Source of the DNA: Corallium rubrum | Lineage: Eukaryota; Cnidaria; Anthozoa; Scleralcyonacea; Coralliidae | Direction of reading: 5' to 3' | NCBI GenBank assembly: GCA_964035015.1 | Contig: OZ036008.1 | Location: 11,292,692-11,356,691 of the forward strand | DNA: 64,000 bases | Shown here: positions 23,001-34,700 of the stretch, piece by piece | Numbering within the stretch: the stretch's first letter is position 1 | Layout: each line of letters starts with the position of its first letter | The notes under the pieces: model-generated | Told to the model about the DNA's origin: nothing | Database searches by the model: none | What the model saw: the letters and a program-made list of their open reading frames with translations, nothing else | Position numbers and translations under genes: made by a program

Positions 23001-25299
23001 AAGAAGCCCAAATTTCCCCAAAACAAACTATCCACGGCAAATTTTGAGAGTTGATAGCGCGAAAACCACGCATCAGATTCTCTTGAAATTTTCAGTGAGT
23101 GTTCCTGCCATGCTCCTCTGTACAATAAAACAACAAAAATGCCAGCGAATTTTTCGTTTCATAGACACTTTAAAAGAACAGAAACTTTATAGAACAATGA
23201 GGTACTGAATGAAATTGAAATATTTTTTATTTTTTTATTTATTAACTTTGCCATGATTGTCATATTACAAATATAAATACAGACATTGAGACAACAGGCT
23301 GGGCAACCGCAACAGCTAATGCCAATTACAAATACATATCACATAGACAATTTTTCAAATTGCAGCACCAATGATTAGACAGAAATCTTTGTGTTTAACT
23401 GTAACATGTTGGATGTTGACTCTGACATTGACAAGATGTCAGCAGACATCATCGAAGACAAGTAACCCATTTTTTTTATTTATTAAGTTTGTTTATATAT
23501 TGTAATCACAAAAGAGAAAGTTTAATAGAAAATTTCACTGTTAGCATGAAGGATGTGAAGAGATTATTATTATTCTGTTTATGAATTTAATTTCAAAATG
23601 GCTGAGCGACAGTCACAAGTATCTCGCATGGCCTGACACGCATGTTTTCAGATGACAGACAGGAAATGGACATGGTATATTAGCTAATTTTAGTCAAAAT
23701 AACAATTTTTATTAATAATAAATAAAAAAATATTTATACAGCAGAAAAATTTGATGCGGGTGCTGATGATAAACTGGGATTTTTTTTAAATGGCTTTATA
23801 TAGACAAGTAAACTCTTCTGGCATTGGACAATATTAAAATAATCTGGTGTTAGTCAGAGTAAAATAATAAGTGTTGAATAGCAATAATTATCAATTATTG
23901 GACGAGTCTGAGCGAAATATCATGATTTGTCAGTGGCGAGCTACTAGTTATTTGCCGATGCCAAGGGCAGAGGCAAATAACTAGCAGTGAGACCATGTTT
24001 ACGAGAATTATTTGCCATCAGCAGCATTATCGCTAGTGCGCATGCTCATAAAATTATTTGTAGCAGAAAATTATTTGCAGGTAAATTAACCAATCAGAAT
24101 GCAGGATAGAAATGAAATGAATGATAAATGATAAAGGCCTTCAGGCAACTTTTTGACAATGACATCATAATTTAACATAAACAACATGATAAATAAAATT
24201 AAACCATAGATAATAGAAGGGGAACTGGATAGGAAACTTAAAACAGTGTTATAAATTGCACAACTTGCTATCTAATGGGTGGTCCCACATGGCTGATCAT
24301 GGCCATGTGGGACCAAATTACCATAGCAAGTTGTGCAAACATCGTTTCCGGTGTTGTAACATTTGTTTTAAATTTCCTATCCACAGTTCCCCTAGGCCAC
24401 AGAATAGAGATCAACCAGAAGTCTGACTCGAGTGAAAACTTGTCCGCATTTCTTCAATGCACAGGTGCGATATTTTACGCCATCTGATGCCATCCTATGC
24501 AATCCTACGCAATGTCCTATGCCATTCTACGCAATCCTGGCAAGTTCCCCCCAGCAGTTTTAATAACCTTCTTTTGAAGGTCCAAACTTCCAGGGAACTT
24601 GCCAGGATTGTGTGCATCTTGATTCCTCACCATCCTACACCATCCCGCAAGGCAACATGCGCGAGGATATAAACTTCAAAGGTTCCGACGCGAGTTGGGC
24701 TTCTGGTTGTATTACTCGCGTCGGAACCCTTGAAGTTTATGTCGAATTTCTGAACATTTCCGTCAAAGGTAACCAGAAACCGACTGTGATGATCTAATTA
24801 AAGAGCTTTTAAAATATATCAAAACAATCCAAAAGCATTTAATTCCCTTACCTTTCACAGGCTCTTCGTCTCCCGACTCGACTGGCAAGCCAGCATCTAA
24901 CCATTTTCGAAACCCACCATTTAAAACGGATATAGCACCGTGTCCGAAACAACGAAATGTCCACCAAAGACGAGGACTTGAAAACAGACCAAAATCTTTA
25001 TTATTGTCGTAGGCAATAACATGACTATCGTTGGTTATTCCTAAATGCTGAACGTACTCTGCAAAGAGTTTCTCATCAGGTAACATATGCGGGAACTTAT
25101 TTGACTTATCACAGCATTCGTCTATGTCAAAGAATACAGCCCCTGGAATATGACTGTCGAAATAATCTTCATGAGCTTCAACTGAACCATCTTCGAGCCG
25201 CCATGTTGCATCAACCACGCGAAGTGATCTCGAAGCTTTATTGTGTTTTATGAGAGCTTGAGCAAGCCATTGTACAGAAACTAACGAAGGGATCTTCAT
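20001..25299 (-). CDS. MPST: 3-mercaptopyruvate sulfurtransferase-type protein with two alternative N-terminal exons
   Basis: The C-terminal exon 20001-20434 encodes a rhodanese domain with active-site loop CGSGVTA. This is the mercaptopyruvate type; thiosulfate sulfurtransferase has charged residues at the two positions after Cys. It also has VVDARGKARF and YDGSWAEW. Two separate exons each encode a full N-terminal rhodanese domain beginning at Met: 24852-25299 and 21720-22164. Both end in phase 1 at a GTAAG donor, and the C-terminal exon starts in the matching phase after TTTCAG, so either can splice to it, giving 293 or 292 aa (human MPST 297). The enzyme moves sulfur from 3-mercaptopyruvate to thiols or cyanide, in cytosol and mitochondria. 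I see no second C-terminal exon between the two N-terminal exons. A half-deleted tandem duplicate is the alternative reading. Confidence 0.9.
20534..20710. repeat. Tandem pair of a double-hairpin repeat
   Basis: A roughly 67-base unit (TATCGCCCAGTAGCCACTCC, GACGAGTAAAATCGTC, CTGGCGTTAGCCAG, AGTAAAATACTAAAG) occurs at 20534-20600 and again, nearly identical, at 20644-20710. Single relatives are at 23838, 44918, 48552 and 53437. The two inner motifs are both palindromes. Confidence 0.85.
20724..21654. mobile_element. TTAA foldback MITE, family A copy 2, interrupted
   Basis: The left end TTAAAGTGCACATGAAACG is intact. The right arm breaks near 21147 after AAAAGATGTTAC and resumes at about 21601 with CTTAAGTGTTCTTTCAAATA, so about 450 bases of unrelated sequence are inserted. 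The right TTAA has decayed (CACTTTTAGG). Confidence 0.75.
21720..22164 (-). other. MPST: MPST N-terminal exon, downstream copy
   Basis: Its 148 intact codons start MKITPSLVSVRWLAQALL and end in phase 1 at AACA|GTAAGA. It keeps HIPGAV, FDIDECCDKSNKFPHMLP and LWWMFRCFGHD. Where family members usually read DA(S/T)W it has EAILGG, so it is more diverged than the upstream copy. With its own Met it needs either its own promoter or use as a first exon of a shorter transcript. Confidence 0.85.
22165..24851. other. Region between the two MPST N-terminal exons
   Basis: No rhodanese C-terminal exon is present. It holds TTAA MITE family B copy 2, AT-rich sequence (23180-23880) and a foldback element at about 24215-24405 (inverted TAAATTTCCTATCC, TTGCTAT and GTCCCACATGG blocks). 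Hairpins are also present at 24535-24620 (CAATCCTGGCAAGTTCCC and inverse) and 24665-24745 (ATAAACTTCAA with GTTCCGACGCGAGT, and inverse). Confidence 0.6.
22734..23173. mobile_element. TTAA-flanked foldback MITE, family B copy 2
   Basis: Same ends and central palindrome as 5143-5589: TTAAAGTGTCTATGAAATG, CATCTGCGTACGTCATAAG, and the closing ATAGACACTTTAA. Confidence 0.8.
24852..25299 (-). other. MPST: MPST N-terminal exon, upstream copy
   Basis: Its 149 intact codons start MKIPSLVSVQWLAQALI and end at GTGAAAG|GTAAGG. It keeps the family-typical VVDATW, HIPGAVFFDIDE and LWWTFRCFGHG. It lies about 490 bases from the divergent LRRC43 start codon. Confidence 0.88.
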
Positions 25300-25790
25300 T
25301 TTGTCAACATATAAAGAAGTCTGAACAGTTAGCTTCGAATCTTTGAGTGTCTTTGATCGAGTCTTTGATCTCGAGTATTAAAACGTGCAATTGGTCACAA
25401 TAGACTACACCGGGGGGTGGGGGACGGTTCAACTGAATTACTAAAGTTGTATATATGAATCTTGTTTTACTGGAATAAAATGAGCATTTTATATTTTACG
25501 GAAACTAAAACGTCTATTTCAGGTTTTAGTTTATTATTTTAGTGATAACTAAAGCGCCGAATGACTGGAGGTATACTTAGTGAATTCAGAATGTTCAGTA
25601 TCTCCCCCCTGCTTCCAAAAAATGCATGTTGTTTACCGATGTGTCGTCGGAACATGTCGTAAAGTAACGAAGTAGTCGGTTGTCGTGGAAACGAAAAGCA
25701 ATATGGCGGCCAAATAGCAAGGTTTGCAAGTTTCGTGAATTTTATTGGATAAGAGACTTTTATAGAGTTCTATGGTTAATAGAACAAACG
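25300..25790. promoter_or_regulatory. Candidate bidirectional promoter, MPST and LRRC43
   Basis: The start codons of the minus-strand MPST exon and the plus-strand LRRC43 exon are about 490 bases apart and point away from each other. No clear TATA element is seen. An ATGGCGGCCA (YY1-like) motif lies at about 25702. The promoter role is inferred from geometry only. Confidence 0.35.
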
Positions 25791-28700
25791 ATGGTAACGT
25801 TGTGTGTATCTGATGCTTTTTACAAACAGTTAAAAAATCTCCGTATTACAGATTTTCCTTGTGGTAATGGATCTTGGGTATGGTCACAAAATTATGCTTC
25901 TCGTTTTGGCTACAGATTGTACAAGTTTCTCAGCTATTAAAGCTGAATAATTTTGAGTGTTTGGTTCCCTTTCCCATTTAAAATTACTGTATTGTTTGTC
26001 TAAATAGTATATTATGTTTGGTTTGACTTTTCAGAGGCAAAGTTCGAACAAAAGTGATGCAACTAAATATGGTACTGTATAATCTTAAGGAGCACAATAA
26101 CATATTTTTTATCTGTACAATAATCTAAGGAACCATTTTTAATCTTCCTTCTAGGAGTACTTCAGTCACTTTCAGCTTTCTTTTGAAATCTGAAACGTAT
26201 AACTGAAATGAACATTCCGAACTTAATACGTTGCAATGTTCACAACTACATTGCGAGGTAGATACAAATTTAAGCGGCAATTTGTTTGTGCTTAACTAAG
26301 TATCTATTATTCTTCATTTCCATCAACCACTATACAACAAATAATCTTCTACTCCGTGATTTCACCAAAGGAATTCGATTCAAAGCTTATTAAATTCGAA
26401 CTTCACAGTGAACTTCGCAAAAATCGCCTTTGACCGGTCACAATAGACGAATTTACGGTGGCCCGTAAGGGCCACCTCTTCTCCGTACAAACACGTAGCT
26501 TCTCCATGGAAATTGAGCTTCTCCGTGGAAATGTGACGCTTCTCCATAGAAATACAAACGTGTTCCGCAGAATCGTATCACTTTTCCGTATAAACACCCG
26601 CCTTCTCTGTCTAAGTGCACGTCTGCAGCGGTAAACGAAACCTTTCTACATGAAAATAGTAAACTTCTTTCGGATTGCGCCACGTTTCTCCATACAAAGA
26701 CGTCACTTCTCCGTAGAAATATGCACCTTCTCCGTAGAAATATGCACCTTCTCCGTAAAAACAGACGCCTTCTCCGCAGAAACTTCAAAAACACCCCCCG
26801 GAATCACCCCCTGGATAATGCAGTGTTATTGTTTCGGGGGGTTAGAGAATCAATTTAGAACACTAAATCCCTATTATCATTGACAAAATATGTCATCAAA
26901 TATCTCGTACCAAACCAAAGTGTTGACAAGTGCTGGTAATGTAATCAAACTAATCATTTCCAGCATCCTTCGGCTTTCTTACTATCGTTTTTGAGTTGAA
27001 GAAACGTAGCAGATTGTTCTAAATGAATATCTTCAAGATAATGAAATAAAAGTAGTGTGCTGCGTAGGCAGTGTTGGAATATAGATCGAAATATAGTAAG
27101 GTTTGAGTACTGCCAAAGGGGCCTTCGCTCGAAACGTTGGAAATCCACGTTTAATAATTTCGGCAGTACTCAAACCTTACTATATTTCGCTCTGTATCTT
27201 CAAGATAGATATCAAAGAATGACGCTGTCGGTACGTGTCGTACACCAGAAGTGGATTAAAAATACCGTAAATTGACTGTTCGCAAGGTCACAAAATGTTA
27301 TTAAAAGTCGCGGTATGGCCGCATCAGGTATCCAGCAATGCGAGAATTGCCATACAGAGCCTCTAGAGAATTATGGTTCTTGTAACAATTATTATTGTCA
27401 AGTTATTTATGTTATATCAAGTAAAAATGACGTCTTCTAACGCGCGAAAATTTATGCTCGAATCTGGGGAATATAAGAAAAAGTCGGTCAATATCAACCT
27501 TTCTTTAGGTGGTCTACACGTCCAAACCATTTCATCACTTCAAATAAAAGTCGCTGCTTTGGGAACTGTTTTTAAAAGTTCAGTTATATCAAAACGAAAA
27601 CGCGTTGGAAGAATGATTTCTGAAATGAAGCACTCTATCTCGATGTCGCTATACTTTTATATGGGTTTAAATTATCTATTTGAAAATATCCCTGTTGAAT
27701 TTCTTCATGCAGGAAATGATTAAATTACCAACACTTTGGTTTGGTATATTTGATGACATAATACGGCGCTAGTGTTCTAAATGATTCTCTAACCCCCCGG
27801 AACAATAACACTACAATATCTAGGGGGTGATTACGGGGGGTGTTTTTGAAGTTTCTGCGGAGAAGGTGCATATTTCTACGGAGAAGGTGCATATTTCTAC
27901 GGAGAAGTGACGTCTTTGTATGGAGAAACGTGGCGCAATCCGAAAGAAGTTTACTATTTTCATGTAGAAAAGTTTCGTTTACCGCTGCAGACGTGCACTT
28001 AGACAGAGAAGGCGGGTATTTATACGGAAAAGTGATACGATTCTGCGGAACACGTTTGTATTTCCACGGAGAAGCGTCACTTTTCCACGGAGAGGCTCAA
28101 TTTCCACGGAGAAGGTACGTGTTTGTACGGAGAAGAGGTGGCCCTTACGGGCCACCGTACTAATTTCAGGGTGTTGCGTGCGCATCGTTTTGGAAAGGAA
28201 TTGGCGGGCTCTTGGTGGGCTCCCCACAAAGTAAGCAATGGCAAACAGACTTGCTTTGAGTGGAGCTTGCCAGTTTTTTTGAAAAATGATGCGCGCGCAA
28301 CACCATGACCGGCGTAACATGAAACGTTATTTTGAGCCCTGGAAAATGTTGTTCCTAAAAGTATGAAAACGTGTATTTATACTAAATAGAAATTTATACT
28401 ATATAGACTCTCATGGAGCCCAGTTTGAAAATGTTGAAGATCTCATGGAACTAGAGAGCAGTGGTCCTTACGATGTGGAATGTAGTTGGAGTAAAGAAGC
28501 CAGAAGTTTAAGAAAAATTTCCATTGAATCTCCAGAGTCCTTGAAAGATCCAAACTTCATATTGAAACATTTTACCACACTTAGGATAGTGGACAAAAAT
28601 GTAATTAAAACTACACTACATTAATTATGTGACTAGAGAGTGACACCCTTATACCGTTATACCTTAAATGTATATCTTTACCTACAACGCACCCACCCAC

Positions 28701-31700
28701 CTACCTACCTACACAATTTAGACATTTCCCTAAATGGTCAGAGGAGCATATAAGTTAAACAATAAACTCTAGTGGGTCAGGTTAGTTCAGATTAGCGTAT
28801 CAGTTAAGCAGTAAAATAGTTAGTGGGTTTAGGTGGGTGTTTTAATAAGCTAGGCAGTAAACACACTAGTTGTTCAGGTTAGTGTATATAAGCTAGGCGG
28901 TAGACACACTAGTGGATCAGATTAGCTTATAAGCCGGACACAGTAAATACGCTAGCCTAGTCGGCCAGGTTAGCGTATAAGCTAGGAGATAAACCCACTT
29001 ACTGACTAAGGTAAGAACAATCGAAATATAGTAAGGTTAGATATACTGCCGAAACAGAGAACGTCCTTCGTCAGAGAGAAACGTTTTTTTGACAGCGGTT
29101 GTTTTGAGCTCAATCAGCTCATAATCTGACTGTTAAAGTAACAAAATCACATTATTCACTGGACTAGATAATTTTGAAATATTCTCTTGTCTTCCTACAA
29201 ATTATTAGGTTAGTAATATTGATGATGGTATCTTGAAGTTTATCAACTTGAAAGAGTTAATCTTGTCGGCTAATTTTATCGAGGAACTTCATGGAAGAAA
29301 TTTTCCCCAAAGTTTAGAGGTTGGTCATGTGTTTTCAAGGTTTCTATATTATGTGTTTGAAATGCTCTTTAATTGGCTTGTTTCTATCAGTTCTACACTT
29401 CTTCTACACTGTAGAATGAGTGTTTTCTTTTTTGTACCAGGTTTTAGAATTGGCGGCAAACAACATTAAAGATGTTTCTGGTTTGAAAGGTGACAATCTA
29501 TCTTCACTTTTGCATCTTGGTCTTGCTCATAATAAAGTCACTTTTATTTCGTCTAGTTCTTTCACTCCTTCCAGATGGTAAGCGGAAATCCTGGAAAACC
29601 CAGCACAACATTGTTCATGGTTGACAGCACAACATTGTTCACGGTTGACAGCACAACTTGCTCAAAGTAGGCAGTACAACACTGTTCACGGTTGACAGCA
29701 CAATCACAATTTCGTTACGTGTTCGCATTTTTGTTCGCATTATTGTATTCCTCTCATAATTTCATTCACTTTTTTTTTGTCTCTTATCCATGTAGGCCTT
29801 CTTTACTTTCTCTTGACTTGAGTTATAATAATCTCAGTGATCTTCAAAGTACAGTAGAAATTTTGAAACTCCTTCCAGTACTCAGGAATCTCTTGCTTAT
29901 TGGGAACCCACTTTATGTAAGTCTCATTTTGCCTTCAATTTGAGTTGTAGTGAGATTTTCACTTCACTTCACGTCACGTCACTTCACTTCACTTCACTTT
30001 ACTAATCACTTCACTAATCACTAATCACTAATCACTAATCACTTCACTTCACTTCACTTCACTTCACTTCACTTCACTTCACTTCACGTCACGCCACATC
30101 ACCTCACTCCACTTCCACGTGTTACATAACAGTTGCGTTTAAAATAACTACGTAACCATGCTCTTTCTCAATTCTTGTAGTTATCAAAGTGTTACCATGG
30201 TTTCGTCATTGATAGCATCCCAGGTTTATCATTTCTCGACAATGCCGAGGTCTCCGCAGACGACAGGCACCATTTCAAGTCGTTGTCAAGAATAAAAGGT
30301 AATATAAACAATATACAAAAAAGAATAGGGCTTATCATGATGGATTGAAACTTACATTCTACGGATGACGTGCAGCCTCTCATTGCTGTGGACGGTAGTC
30401 AAAACTAGGGACTTTAAAATCTACGACGGCAAGCTCAACGGCGACGTCCTTTAAACAAAATAATTATTTTGGCAAAACAAAGAGAATGAATAAATTTTCA
30501 CAACGCCGTCCTCGTTCTTTGTACAACGCCACTTACAGCATTTTCACGTCTTCAAGACGACGTCAACGGCCAAAAGATGAGAACTGTTGCTGGAGATTGA
30601 CTTCAATACGGACACTACAGTCATTTTAGCAATACCGAGGCGTTATGGAAGTCATTAAACTAGCTTCAAATATCAAATATAATAGTCAGTTAACCGTGAC
30701 TTCTTTAAATTGTAAAACTTCTCTTGCTTTTTAACTGCCGTCGTCGTCCTCGCATCTTAAAGTCCCTACTACAACGAAAGAATAATTTTTAAGTCCTGGC
30801 ATCACTACTACCACCATCACTACCACCATCATCTTTAAATTTTTCTCTTTCGTAGGTCTCGACGTCAATAGTTGTCAAGTTGTTGTTGAACTTGCTGGTA
30901 TTAGCGGCGTGAAGAAACCAGTTGAACCAGAGGTGGGTCGTTTTGGAGACTTTTCTGAATATCATAACTCGCTGGACCGCATAAGCTACACTACCAACTG
31001 AGCTTTCGTTAACCTTTGGGCTTTAGATATAAGATGATCACACAGAATTAGCTTCCTCCGCAGGCATCTTTGATCTCTCTGTGAACGAGAACGCTACGGA
31101 CGTTTTGATCCCATGCCCCGCTTTTAGGGGAACACGGGTGGTGTGTGCTGTTAGCGCGCTGCCTCTCACCAATAAGTTAAGCCCGGTCAGACGGGGTTAG
31201 TACTTGGATGGGTGACCGCTTGGGAATGACCCCGTTGTCGAGCTTGGAAATCTGCTTCGAGGATTTTTCGCCGGCTACTCCGGTTTTCCTCCCTCCGTAA
31301 AATCAACACCTACATCTTAGCTGTGATCCGTGGTCTGAACTCTGAACTGTGTCGGATGGTGGCTGCCTGGAGCGCCTTTGATATACACATCCACGTTGAT
31401 CTGCGTCCTTCGTAATTCAGCCGCTGGCTGGGAGTAAGGATGATTAGCCCCCAGTCCTTAGCATTTTGCGCGCCACGCGCAGAGGAGAGAATGTATAAGG
31501 CTTAAATTTATACTAATTGTTCCAACTGGAAAGTTTATGTAAATTAGAACGATTCGATTTTCTATAAAATTATAATTATTCTAAAGACACAATCCTCCTG
31601 TATTTAGGATTCTGATTCTGTCGCTGATTACCCAAAAATCGAGTTTAAGTATCATGTGGAGTTTGAATTTTTGAAAGACTTTACGAGAGAAGAACCATTG

Positions 31701-34700
31701 GAAGAGACACGCGATGGTGAGCAGACAGAAAACGATTTCTCGTTGATGGTTGGACATGTTTCTCAACAAGGTGAAATGTTATAGTCACTTTCAGCTTGCG
31801 TTTGAAATTGGTGTGTCAACATTTGTTGGAAGGTTGGGTACTAGGTACGGAAGTTCGCGAAGTTCATTGTGAAGTTCGAATTTAGTAAGCTTTGAATTGA
31901 ATTCCTTTGGCGAAATCACGGAGTAGAAGATTATTTGTTGTATAGTGTTTGATGGAAATGAAGAATAATAGATACTTGGTTAAACAGAAACAAATTGCCG
32001 ACTTAAATTTGTATCTATCTCGCAATGTAGTTCTGAATATTGCAACGTATGTTCGGAATGTTCATTTCAGTTATACGTTCGGATTTCAAAACAAGCTGAA
32101 ACTGACTATAAATCTTTGAAGGATTGCATGGTGGCGAAATATCAGTCAGATAAATATATACGATAAAATCGAGGCTGGTAGGTCCACGATTTCATTGAGA
32201 ATTAGAGGGGGAAAGAGAAGGAGAAAGAGAACGAGAATAAAAAATAAGAAAATAAGTTGAAAGTTTCAATCACTGGCAACTCAGATATATATATGGAGAG
32301 AGAGAGAGAGCTGAAGCGCGAGTTTGAAGTTTGGAACTCAAAATGTTGACGTTCTACCCGGAAAAGTACCGTTCATCTTTTTGTTGTAGGAGACCTTCAT
32401 TCTGTTTCAACAGACAAACTACCGTGGGCAGACGCGCTGGAATTTAATTTCAACAAAACGTTTAACGTCACTGATTTGGCGCGCTTTCGTAATTTTCTTC
32501 AAAATGGCGTCACTTTTACCGTGGTTGGAGTGAAACATTCGTACGTGCTGGAAGATCCACAACTAGAAGAAGGTAGTAAGTATACAATATTTGTATTTCT
32601 ATAAGTACCACTAACAGATCACGTATTACAGAGTCGTCCTCAGAAATACATGAAGACAAATCTTTTTACGATTTTCTAACATTGTTGAAGTCAATGACAG
32701 GGAAAGACGTGTCTGACTAAAACCCAAAGGGAAAGAAAATGTGACATGTGTGAGGAGTGCAATGGTTTATGGATTATGGAAGTGAGACATGGGACATGAA
32801 TGTGGAGCAGAGTGCAAGATTGGAGAGAACAGAGATGAGGATGATATGATGGATGTGTGTTGTATCTTTGTGGGATAGAGTGCTGAGTGTGGAGTTGAGA
32901 GAAAGAATGGGGATTGAGCTGGTGACTGATCTTGTGAGGTGGAACTGGTTGAGATGGCTGGGGCATGTTTTACGGAAAGATGATGGTGACTGGGTGAAAA
33001 AAAGCATGTCATATGAGGTGGAAGGTGTGAGAGGAAGGCCGAGGACGACATGGAGTCAGAGTGTGGAGAGGGACATGAGAGCTAGAGTGTGGTCTAAAAA
33101 GGGAGGATGCGCAAGAGAGAGAGAGAGAGAAGTGGAGGAAACTGCTGTGGGGAGCCGCCGGCCAACCCCTGCGTAAGCGAGGAAAATGACCGTAAAACGG
33201 TTGTTGTTGTTGGACTTGTTGAAGTCAATCGATGAACGTTGAGGTAATATTTAAACCATGAGTAGTTATATATCTGAAAAAAACAACACACTAACACGTA
33301 TTGCGAATGTTTTGAATAGCTTCAAAAACGACCTATTTGATAAGTTTCTTTTGGCGTAGTAATATTTTCCTCATGAATTATTCATAACACAAAGCTTTGT
33401 TGAAACACTGGGATTTCGGGGCATGGAAACATGTCTGCTGACATGTCTACTTTCTGATATAAACCAACAGTAGATTATTACAAGTCATAGATTTCGATTG
33501 ATTGAGCTACTCAAGGCCTACTAGTGACATACCTCATCATTAGTTAGTTGCGAAAGAAGTAAACTTTCAAATGCAAAACCGTTTAGTGTGAGTCACGTAC
33601 GTGCAACCTCTTCAACTTAACCAAGCAACATTGAAATGTCGTTGTACAGGTCAACCAGGAAGCATTTCAGAGAAACAAACTGGGAAAAGTGCTTCCAAAG
33701 ACCGGGTCAAAGATATTAAAGAAAAAAAGGAAACTGATAAGGTATTTGACTTGGCACGGCCTTCGTAGAATCTGATTAATAATACTGTTAGCCGTTTCTG
33801 TTCATGTTAAAAAGAAGAGTCATTGCTGCGTAGGCAGTGTTTTAGATAGAGAAAAGACGCCTGCGTTTACTCGGGCTGCTGGCAATCCGCGGAGTGGGAG
33901 TGGGCCGAGGAAGATCAGATCGAAGGCTAAATGTGGTGCATATATACTTCACAGTGGTGAACATATTTACGATCCGAGACAGCTACATGTAGTTGTCAGC
34001 CACATCTGATCACTGTTAAACTACAAAGTCAGTCACTCTATTTCAAAATCTACCAACAATGTACAAGAACACCTTGATCAAAAGGCAAAGCTGTTCAACT
34101 TTTTGTCCAACTTACTCTAAAAGCCAAAGGAGCAAAGAAGTTACAACATGTCTCACGGCCTCACTCCTTCAAGACACGGCTAACAATTCACAGGAAGCGT
34201 AAATAACAGCACATCTTAAATCTCTTCGAATATCTTTATATCTCACCTCGTGTGATTTTCCTGCCATTATTTTTCTTCCAGAGTGCCAGAGGGAAAGAAA
34301 AGAGCAAAAAAGACAAACATGACCTCAGTGAACTATTTGAGTTACCGCAAGTGCGTAAGATTGTCGGCTCATGTGGCGTACCACTTGCGTCACTTTTGGA
34401 AGGCGAGGCGACGGTGAAGCTATGCTGTCCTTGTAAAGAGGAAAGTGATACAAATGACGAATCACGCCCAGAGGACAACCCCTGTGGAGGGTCAACCAAA
34501 TCACAAAGTGCCAAACGCAGTGATGCCTCGGAGAAGAAGAAGACCAAAGGTCAGTGCATGATAAGAAAAGTTTAGTACACAAGACGCCTGTGCAAGCGTT
34601 CACTTCGACCCGTCCCTCTATTTTCTTCGTTTGTCCTCCGACGATTAGGCCCGAACTACGGGGGCGGGGACGTTCTAGCGTTCACTCGGGCTACCGGCTA

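Noticed and set aside
26403-28320. Arginine/phenylalanine-repeat proteins (FLRRRCIFLRRR)
   Set aside because: They translate the arrayed motif in the arms of the foldback element in both orientations and have no gene context.
31137-31250. 5S rRNA gene
   Set aside because: Only the 3' half of 5S is present and it is fused to a repeat body shared with 18464-18668.
32853-33176. Independent host gene of 107 codons
   Set aside because: Reads as the C-terminal end of a LINE reverse-transcriptase protein, 5'-truncated and inside an LRRC43 intron.
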